A stretch of 64,000 nucleotides of DNA, from the NCBI GenBank assembly GCA_963781785.1, contig CAWAHD010000002.1, positions 3,162,001 to 3,226,000 on the forward strand, read 5' to 3'. The notes beneath the pieces were generated by a model, which searched no databases, was not told the DNA's origin, and was given only the letters and a program-made list of their open reading frames with translations. Source of the DNA: CAWAHD01 sp963781785. GTDB lineage: Bacteria > Planctomycetota > Planctomycetia > Isosphaerales > Isosphaeraceae. Shown piece by piece: positions 56,385 through 64,000 of the stretch. Every line of letters begins with the position of its first letter. Position 1 is the first letter of the stretch. The position numbers and the translations under genes are program-made.

Positions 56385-56401
56385 TCCCTCCCTCTCCGCT
56401 T
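56385..56401. repeat. Putative attachment site, right copy
   Basis: This is an exact 17-bp copy of the tRNA-Ser 3' end (TCCCTCCCTCTCCGCTT). It is preceded by AGTTCAATT, which loosely recalls the T loop of the tRNA. No other part of a tRNA is present. Confidence 0.55.
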
Positions 56402-56461
56402 AAGTGTATGATCAGCCTGATGTTATGTCGTTCTCCTCACGGCTGGCACCCGGCCTTTTTT

Positions 56462-56558
56462 CTGTACCAAATGCCCCTGTACCAATTTCTGTACCAATCC
56501 GGGACGCTTGCGGGGCCGGGCTGGCCACGACGCTGTGCGGCACTTTCTGGTACAGGGG
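56462..56558. repeat. CTGTACCAA triple repeat with inverted partner
   Basis: CTGTACCAA occurs at 56462, 56477 and 56489. CCCCTGTACCA at 56474-56484 is the exact complement of TGGTACAGGGG at 56548-56558, so an 11-bp stem with a 63-base loop is possible. It lies between the island end and the giant gene's 3' end. It could be a protein-binding array or a folded RNA element. Confidence 0.5.
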
Positions 56559-56781
56559 GATGAGAATTGAGTTGGGCGAGCTCCCCCTCGCCTACGGCTT
56601 TAGCCCCGAGGGGTCTTCGAGATGATCTAGGCAACCGGAAATGGCGTTGGTTCGGCTCTGTGCCTTCGCATTCATAGACGCCAGTTGACGAGGATCAGCG
56701 GATAGCCAAGCTGTTGAACACGCTGGAAATGGGCGGTGTTGCCACTGGACAGGCCGAAGCCCTTGCGTTCTCCGGATGCCA

Positions 56782-59700
56782 TCAACGCCGCGACGCCTTG
56801 CCGACGAACGACTTCGCCGGTCCGGCCGGCAATTTCTGGATCCCGCCGACTCGCGCGCCGGTGCGGCCATCGAAGACCTCGACCAGCGTGGCGTGCCGGC
56901 CTCGGGATGTCGCGACGATATCGGGCCCGCCATCGTTGTTCACGTCGCGGGCGGAGAGCGAGAGCCCGCGGTGGAATACGCGGTCGAAGGCGATGAACGT
57001 CCGGAGGACGCGGCCGGTGGTGCTGTCGACGACCTCAATCCGGGACCGCCGGCCCGAGGCCCGGCCGGCGATGATGTCCGCGTTGTCTACGCCGATCAGG
57101 TTCGCCGCGGCCAGGGCGACGCCGCCGCTGTATCCGCGGCCGAACGCGAAGAAGCTGCGCACGATCGCGCCGGTCCGCCCGTTGATCACCTTCACTCGCC
57201 CGCGTCGCCCCTTCTTCGGGGCCACGAAGACGTCGGCCCCGTCGTCGTCGACCTCGCCGACCGCCACATTGAAGCCCGCCCGGGCGGTCTTGCCGTACGG
57301 TTTGACGGTGAACGCCCGCATGCCGTCCGGATCGACCGCCTCAAGCTTCGAACCGGACACGACGAGTTGGCCCACGTCGACGGTCAGCGCAGCCGACGTG
57401 CTGCCGCTATGGGTGGCGTCGCCCTGGTAGACCGCGGTGATGGTGTCAAGGCCGGCGGGCAGTTGCACCTGGAGCGACGCGATACCGCCGCTCTCGGCGA
57501 CGGTCCCCAATGCCGTCGCGCCGTCCATGAACGTGACCACGCCCGGACCGATGGGATCGCCCGGCACCAGGGAGGTGACGTTCGCGGTCAGGGTGACCGG
57601 TTCCGCGGCGAACGCCGAGGTCGGGCCCGCGATCACCACGGCCGAGGGCGCGGGGGGCGGGGGGCGGGGTGATGGTGAGGTGAGCGGTGATCGTAAAGTC
57701 AGCAGTGCTATAAGCCGTGCCCGATGCGTTCCGGACGCCGATCTTTCCCGTGGGGCCGGGGTTAGTCGGGGTGTTCCCATTCGGCAGCGTGGCGTTCGAC
57801 TTGGTGTCAGGCACGATGACCTTGACCGCCACATCGGTGCCATCGGTCCAGCTCCCGCCGCTCAAGGCGTCGCCGTTCCCATTGCTGCCGTTGCCCGTCA
57901 GTTGGAAGGCGTTGAGGAGGCCGGTGACTGTTGGGTTGTAGGCGACGGTCCACGTGCCATTGACCGCGGCCGGCTTGCCCGTACTCAGATCGATCACGCC
58001 GCTGATCGTTACGGTGTCCCCGTCGCTGAGCCCGTTGGCAGACGTCCCAGCAGGCAAATTGATCATGATCGGGCTGCCGCTGGTATTGGTGATGCTGGAG
58101 ATGGAACTGCCGACGATGGTGCCGGGGTATCCGTTGAAGCTAACCCCAAACACCCCGGTGAGGCCTTTGCCGTTAATGGTGACGATGGTCCCGGGCGCCG
58201 CTCCCGTGGGGCCGGTGATATCGGTGGGCACGGTGGTGCCGTTGAAGATCGAGAACGTGAACTGGTGCATGGCGTTGTCCGTCGGAGGCGTCCAGCCCTT
58301 TGGGGTTGCGAAAGTGACGGAACTTGGGGTCAACGTCCACTTGCCGCCGGAAAGGTTGGCATCAAAGGTGCTGCCCTGCAGGTCGAAGGAGGTTGGCGTG
58401 ACGTTCGTGACGATCCACGACTTGTTGATATTCGTCATGCCAGTCACACCGGTGATCGTTACGAGCTGCCCGTCGGCGAGACTCACCCCGGGGGCGAGAT
58501 TCACCGTATTCGCAGTCGAGATCGTGATCGCCCCAGGGGTGTTCGTCGAGTTCTTAATGCCGGTGATCGTTGCACTCACTTGAGGAAGCGCCGTGATGTT
58601 AACCACCGTGACGGTGACTCCTGCGGGCAGGCCAATGTCGCTGGTGATGAAGGCTCCGGGAGCGTCCGTCTGCGGGTTGGAAGCCGTTAACCTCGCGACG
58701 GCCGACTGATCCAGCCCGGCGATCGTGGTCAGGCCGGCAGCCAAGTTGTTTTTTGCCGTCTGAGTGGTCGTATCGATGTAGCCCTGGCTCTGTTGGGTGC
58801 CCCATTGGGCGAATGGACTGAAGCCTTCGGGATTTGCGAGTACGTTCGGGCCGTTAAAGGGTGCCGCGGGTGGGGGTGATGCCGTGTAGGCGTTGCCCCC
58901 GACGGCAATCTCCAGACTGCTTGACGCGGCCTGGGCGTTGGCGACGTCGTCATCGAACGAGAAACCGTACGAGGAATTGTTCAGCACGCGGTGGACGAAC
59001 CACACATAAGGATCGAGGTTGTAGATTCCGAAGGTGATGCTGCTCCCGTTGAGCGTGGCATTGGGGGTTGGCGTGGCCGGGTTCGGATACCACTGGGATT
59101 GATCCGGAATGGCGTTGAAGTCGTACACGCCGCGCAGCAGCGATTTGAGCTCGTTGCGCAGTTGATTGGAGGTTCGGTAGTCCGGCAGCGTGGTCCGGCG
59201 GCTGGGATCATTGTTTTGTACGAAGGTACCGGTGTTCCCACCCATGATGTAAGTCAGCAGCAACGCGGACCGACTCGCTAGCTTGGTGGGGTCCGTCAGA
59301 AGGCTGAAGGTTTGCATCACGTCGTAGACCGTCTGGGCAAACTGCAAGTTATTGGCGGGCGTCCAGGTGCCGCCAGTCAGAGTCATGTCGCCGTTGCCCG
59401 TGGGTCCGCCCTGGCCCCCGACGGCGCCCGTGAGACCTGCGAGGTCGAAGGTGGTGGCGGTTATGTTGATAACCGTCCAGGTGCCGTTGATGTTCTGCGA
59501 GCCGCCGGTGACGCCGTTAATCGTAATCTGCTCGCCGGGAGTCAGTCCGACCGTGCTCCCGGTAGTTATCGTGATCGCCATGCCGCTGGGGTTGCTGATC
59601 CCGGTGATCGCGGTGCTCGGTACGTTGAAGTTGAGCGAGTATGGGATCGTGCCCGCGCTGGTTGACCAGATGCCCGTGCCCCCGATGAATGACTCGGTGC

Positions 59701-62700
59701 CCTTCGCGCTGGTGCCCTGTAGCTGGAAGGAGGTGGCGGTGACGTTCGTGACGATGTACTGGCCATTGATCGCCGCGGGAAGCTTAGTCGTCTGATCGAT
59801 CACGGCGCTAATCGTGACCTGCGTGACGCCGCTAACGAGTCCGGCAGTACTCCCGGTGGTCATGTTAATGGTGTATGGCTGGTTGGCGGTAATGCCGATG
59901 CTGCTGATCGCAGTTGGGGCAGCGGCCGGCGCGTCGCTTGACCGTACGACATACTGGGGGGGAGCGAACGTGAACATGTCGGTCGTGGCGGTTTTGACTG
60001 CCACGGGGAGGCTCAGCTCCACGGTTCTATTCACCGGATCGAAACTCACAATGGTGTAATTCAGACTGGGGTCGTAGCCGGGCGTGTTGGGGGTGCCGGC
60101 GGGGGAGCCGGTCGTGTTCGCGTTGAGAGTCCCGGCTGTCGCGGCGGTAACGACGTCGCCGACCCTCAACTGGTTCATGTCGAAGCTTGAGGGGATGTTC
60201 GTCAGGGTGACCGCGTTGAGATCCGTTGAACCGATCGTATAAATGTTGGTGTAGGTGGTGGTGGTGGCCTGGAACGTTCCGCTGGGCGCGGCGTTAGGTC
60301 CCGAAGCCAATTGGGTGACATAGTAGTCGGCCCAGGCGTACCAGTTGTTAATCAGCGTCTGGAGAACATAGGAATCGGGTGCTCCAACGAAGGTGTATGG
60401 CCCCGAGGATGCAGTTCCTCCAATGCTCTGGGTCAGCGTGATTGTCTTGAAGTTCGCGGAAATGCTCCCGGGGGTCGCGGCGATGTAGGTGCCTGCGGGA
60501 ATCTGATTGCCCGTGACCATCATTCCGGGGCGGAGGTACATCCCAATGTTCGGGTCGATGGTCATTATATTACTGTTCATCGGAATGCTTCCCGGCGTCA
60601 TCGTAGGCTGGCCGGTGGGGGTGGTCGCCGAGGTGTATAGAGAACCAACGAATGCAAAGCTCCCCCCCACACCCGCCTTGCCCGGCGACCCGGTGGCGGT
60701 GGCCGGGGCACTCATGGTGATCGCGTAGGTCCCCATCCCTGATCCATCAGGCGCGATACTGACGATGGTGGTGCCGGTCGGGAAGAGTTGCTGGCCGGCG
60801 AGGTTGTTGGCAGGACTCCATAGCATTCCGACCACCATTTGGAGGGCTTGCGCCGCAAGAACGCCCGTGATGGTCGTCTGGCCCATGGTCGCAAGGCCGG
60901 TGCTGGTGGTGTCGATACTGTAGACGGTGCCACCGCTCACCAGGTTGAACTTGGTCGAATCGAACGGTGATGGCGAATTCACGTTCGGCGACAGGGCCGT
61001 GGCGTCCGATGCAGCGGCCAGCTTCTGCACGTCGATACCCGTAATCGGAACCACCGCCCAGGTGCCGCCGCCGGAAGTTTGGGTAGGTTCCGACACGCTG
61101 CCCACGAGCGCGAAGCTGGTGGGGGTAAGATTGCTGATGACCCAGGTGCCGTTGATATCGGTCTGCCCGGTCACGCCGACGATTTTGATGGCCGAGCCGT
61201 TCTGAAGCCCAGCGGTGCTGTTTTGGGTGATAATCGTGACCGGCGTATCAGCGATGGTATTGATGATCTGCTTGATGCTGTCGGCCGCGGTCGCGTTGTT
61301 GCCGGGCGGCAGGTAGAACTGATCCCAGCCGAGGCCGTTAAAATATGTGCCGAGGCCGTTAACACCATTGGGATCGGTGTTGACGCTGGTGTTGTTCGTG
61401 GTGAAGTTCGCGACAGACTGTTGCATATCCGTGGTGCTCTGGTCTGCCCCGGTCCAGGCATATTGGCCCGACCCAGGCGTCGCTGGGGTGCTGGGGACCA
61501 GAGTCGCTTCCATGGACGCCGGCAGCCCCAGGGTGTCCACGTACGATACGTCGTAATTGTCGATGAGCATGGTCTGACTTGGCGGCATGTCCGGAGCGAT
61601 GACCGTCTGCAGCGGGTCGCGGAATGTCGTTTCCGTTATTACCGCCGGGAGATTGTCCGGAAAAACGTGTGGTTTCCCCGCGGTGACCTCGTGGTACCAC
61701 ATGACCACGCCGTTGGGATTGGCATAACCCGTGTTCGGGTCTTTAAAATCGGCACCGTAGAGCGGCATCGGGTTGCTGGCAGTCGGATAGACGATGTACG
61801 ACAATCCCGCCCCGAGCCCCGCCAGGGGGTTCGGGGTTGCGGACGGGTTGTACGACCACTCGGCATTGGCTTGCAAGGGGTACCCAGGGTCGAACTGACT
61901 CGTGAGCGGGACCGGCCCGTTGTCAACCATAAATTGTCGGCCGCCGTCCCAGAAGGCGATCGGAACCTGCACGGTCACCTGGTGCCCGGGTTGCAGGCCC
62001 AATTCGTACTGCCCGTTTATGTACTCGCCGATGTAGCCCCGGTAGGTATCGTTCAACGGATCCGTGGGATCGTACAGGGCCTTTACGCCGTTTTGCGTCA
62101 CCTGACTGGTAAACGCCTGGATAGTCGCGCCTGTCCCGACGACGGAGTCGCCAATGGGAGTGATGGATTGGACCGTCACCTGGTCACCCGGTTGATATCC
62201 GGAACCTGCGGTGAAGGACTGGACGGCGTAAATGTTGTTGTTGCCGGCGAGGACTGCTGTCGCCGCGGTCCCGCCGTGAGTATTGCTGAAAGTTACATTG
62301 AAGGTGCCTGTGTAACCGGTCCCACCGCTGGCCTCCACGCGGACCACCTGCCCCGCGGTGTTATCCGCGGTCGAATTGGACCCATAGAGGATTGGAAATA
62401 TCACGTCACTGCTGTTATTCATGATCGTGACGAGCTTGGCCGCCGGCAGGTTCGCATTCGGATTGTTCGGATCTTGGGGGAAGCTGTAGACCACCGAGCC
62501 CAGGCCTTGCGATTGCATGGTTCCCATGGGGAGGCCAGTTGTCGGATTGGTCGGGAGCGTCGGAACGAACGCCGACAGCAGGCAGACGTCTTCTAGCTGC
62601 ATCAGCCCGGGTGTAGACCGAGTTCGGCGCCTGCCGCGACGCGCACCGGCATGGCCGCGGAGGAGCAAGTGATACTTGAGCGAGAATAGCCTGTTGGAGC

Positions 62701-62707
62701 ACAACAT
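56782..62707 (-). CDS. Giant secreted multidomain protein (GH64/thaumatin-like, Ig-like, FG-GAP), one frameshift
   Basis: Rejoined length is about 1975 residues. The N-terminus contains LMQLEDVCLLSAFV, resembling the planctomycete LEPR-XLL sorting motif. Residues ~90-420 look like a GH64/thaumatin-like beta domain (TMLIDNYDVSYVDTLGLPAS). Then at least five repeats of the type ITGVTGMTNINKSWIVTNVT recur, similar to the small FCCH-like modules of phage and surface proteins. An IPT/TIG-like unit (GAAPGTIVTINGKGLTGVFG) and an Ig-like unit (VVTFMDGATALGTVAESGG) follow, and the end is FG-GAP-like (GEVDDDGADVFVAPKKG, ARDVNNDGGPDIVATSRG). The frame shifts near 57665 in a G-rich homopolymer. It is probably a cell-surface or matrix protein. 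Confidence 0.82.
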
Positions 62708-62973
62708 CGCAGATAGCCCTCAGCCCGGATTTCCCAGATGAGCGTTGACCTTGTTGACCCGGACCTCGTCCGGCTCCCTTGAACACGCATTGGACACCAA
62801 CCGCATTCCTGGGTCCAACAAAAAGACGGCGAGATTGGCGCGGTCGGCAAGCCGGAGGCCCGTCCGGATGCCTCGACGGCCCCCTATGATTCGTCCTTCG
62901 GCCAGTCTCCCTCGCCTCACGGCAAACCATCCCCGCCCTCCTCGGCTCGACGCCCCCTCTTACCGGGCCGTCA
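62708..62973. other. Upstream region of the giant gene
   Basis: This should contain the promoter of the giant gene (minus strand). No gene is supported. Confidence 0.4.
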
Positions 62974-63236
62974 CGTCGGCGAAGAGGCTGCTCTCACTCA
63001 AGCTCTGCAGAGGATCGGCCGCGCCGCCGTTCCGGCTCTCATCGCGGCCCTTGAGGATAACCGTCTCCATGGATGGGCGCGAACACGGGAGTTCGGTAGG
63101 TCGAGTGATTTTCTGGGCCGGGTCGTACTTGCAGGTTTGTTCCCTTCGGACGGCGAAGTGGCGCTAAGGACGCCGGGACCGGAAGAGCCGCTGGGAGCGG
63201 TGTTTGACTTAAGAGACCGCCCTGGTCGTGGTTGAC
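62974..63236 (+). pseudogene. HEAT-like gene fragment
   Basis: The plus strand reads EEAALTQALQRIGRAAVPAL, IAALEDNRLHGWARTREFGR and LAGLFPSDGEVALRTPGPEE without a start codon. The first part is a HEAT-like helical pair. It ends VFDLRDRPGRG and TGA, running directly into the HPt-like segment, so two gene pieces seem to be joined. Confidence 0.4.
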
Positions 63237-63590
63237 GGCGATCGGGGACTGCTGCGGCGGATGGTCGAGGTGTTCCTAGGCCAGTGCCCGAAGCTGCTGG
63301 GCGACATCCGCGACTCGATCCTGCACGGGGACTGCGTTACTGGTGCGGGCAGCGCACAAGTTAAAGGCCTCGTTGGGCAGCTTCGGTGCGCAAAGGGCCT
63401 ACCAGGCAGCCCTGCAGTTGGAGGAACTGGGGGGTGCTACGGATGTGACAGGCTGCCAACACGCGTTTCCTGAGCTGGAGGAGGCTGTCAAGCGCCTTCA
63501 AGAGGGGTTGGCCGATCTCCTTAGAGGGACGGGAGCAGTCGATGTTGATGCCCGTGGAGGGGGGTATAACCGAAAGTCGTGTACGGGAGA
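63207..63590 (+). pseudogene. HPt (histidine phosphotransfer) domain fragment
   Basis: VDGDRGLLRRMVEVFLGQCP, then LLGDIRDSILHGD, and after a one-base shift near 63335 RAAHKLKASLGSFGAQRAYQ, ALQLEELGG and FPELEEAVKRLQEGLADLL. The HKLKxSxGxxGA block holds the phospho-accepting His of HPt domains, normally the end of a hybrid histidine kinase relay. No kinase or receiver domain precedes it, so it is a fragment. Confidence 0.6.
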
Positions 63591-63671
63591 TGGAAGGGCG
63601 GCGGGGTATCCTTGGTGATGCAACCGCTACGAGCACACCATTTGGCCCACGAGGCCCAAGAGTCCCCCGCC

Positions 63672-64000
63672 ATGAACGAGTCTACCACCGACCTCCGCAT
63701 CGTGCCCACGCCCACCGGCCAGGACGTCCTCACCGAGGTCCTCCGGGATGGGGCCCGTCGCATGCTCGCCCAGGCCGTCGAGGCGTCGCTGGCGATCGGC
63801 GACGGGGCCTTGGGCTTCTGGAAGGCGATGCGCCAGGTCTGGGGCACGACAAGGGAGCAGAGGTGCTGGGTCCACAAGACCTCGAACGTCCTGCACCACT
63901 TCCGCGCGCAGTGGCCGACTCGGCAAATCGGGCTGAAACGAAAGGCTCTTAGCCGTTCTGTACTTTCCGCGATTTGCTTCCCTAACCCCCGAGCCGAGAC
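63672..64000 (+). mobile_element. IS256-family transposase with internal deletion, runs off the window
   Basis: The start MNESTTDLRIVPTPTGQDVL is a natural IS256-type N-terminus up to ARRMLAQAVE. It then jumps, in frame, to ASLAIGDGALGFWKAMRQVW and REQRCWVHKTSNVL, which normally lie about 180 residues further on, and loses similarity again after that. The first catalytic Asp region is therefore missing and the 3' end is replaced. The frame stays open to base 64000. Confidence 0.7.

Larger units (their letters stand above)
53706..56401. mobile_element. Putative small integrated island at tRNA-Ser
   Basis: The 17-bp sequence TCCCTCCCTCTCCGCTT, spanning the tRNA-Ser 3' end (53706-53722), recurs exactly at 56385-56401. 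Between the two lie a tyrosine recombinase gene of integron-integrase type and a GNAT gene. This is the classic arrangement of an element inserted at a tRNA 3' end that restores the tRNA. At 2.7 kb it is very small. Integron integrases are not known to use tRNA sites, so either another enzyme made the insertion or the repeat is coincidental. Confidence 0.55.
56030..56781. other. Island end and tail of giant gene region
   Basis: No gene is supported. The stretch contains a planctomycete-type LQQTGHA scrap at about 56196-56270 (SNQVLQQTGHASSGLSCFN), the right repeat of the island at 56385-56401 and the TGTACCA repeats at 56462-56558. Confidence 0.45.

Noticed and set aside
56714..58690. Several overlapping plus-strand frames near the 3' end of the giant gene
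   Set aside because: They are shadows of the FG-GAP and Ig-like coding sequence on the minus strand.
61079..62596. 505-codon plus-strand frame opposite the giant gene
   Set aside because: It is a shadow. The minus strand has coherent repeated domains and a sorting motif, and the plus product is Arg/Gly/Asp-rich without structure.

Overview
The window looks like planctomycete DNA, probably from the Isosphaeraceae/Gemmataceae side. The evidence is its high GC content; a DUF1559 protein with an N-terminal zinc ribbon; a BlaI/BlaR1-type pair; a twin-arginine Fe-S aldo/keto reductase; Uma2, DUF5946, CbrC and DUF4132 families; very large FG-GAP surface proteins with an LEPR-XLL-like N-terminus; and many short palindromic dispersed repeats. 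This is inference from gene content. No rRNA is present to confirm it.

Layout. 1-350: five degenerate 35-bp direct repeats, probably the trailer end of a CRISPR array whose cas genes lie outside the window. 0.6-2.7 kb: BlaI regulator and an M56 sensor fused to a POTRA-like domain, with two operator dyads. 3.0-7.8 kb: a decayed mobile element with two different DDE transposases and two small HTH proteins. 8-17.9 kb: a restriction cluster with an MmeI-like type IIG enzyme, an N6 methylase overlapping an HNH nuclease, a second copy of only the MmeI C-terminus, and Rpn/DUF4351-like genes. 17.9-22.6 kb: a scrap yard of repeats and gene fragments that also holds an intact antitoxin/PIN toxin pair and a Uma2 gene. 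22.7-53.4 kb: mostly ordinary chromosome with metabolic and membrane genes, including oxidoreductases, a GH130 phosphorylase, glycyl-tRNA synthetase, ComB, a serine hydrolase, two VOC proteins and a YoeB/YefM-type pair. Inside it is a DUF4132 gene coupled to a small protein that ends in Gly-Gly like MoaD, ThiS or ubiquitin. 53.6-56.4 kb: tRNA-Ser(GGA) followed by a small putative integrated island bounded by a 17-bp copy of the tRNA 3' end, carrying an integron-type integrase with an in-frame amber codon and a GNAT gene. 56.8-62.7 kb: a giant secreted multidomain protein. 62.9-64 kb: fragments of HEAT-like, HPt and IS256 genes.

Sequence quality matters for interpretation. About 15 loci are broken by single-base frameshifts. 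One is glycyl-tRNA synthetase, which should be essential, and there the shift sits in a C homopolymer. Many breaks are therefore probably sequencing or assembly errors. True decay is better supported where fragments lack ends, are duplicated, or carry a stop codon by substitution. Split genes are annotated here across their whole span, with the approximate shift position given.

The observations most worth follow-up are the DUF4132/Gly-Gly pair at 30.7-32.5 kb, the tRNA-Ser/IntI-like island, the repeat array at the left edge, and the two-transposase element.
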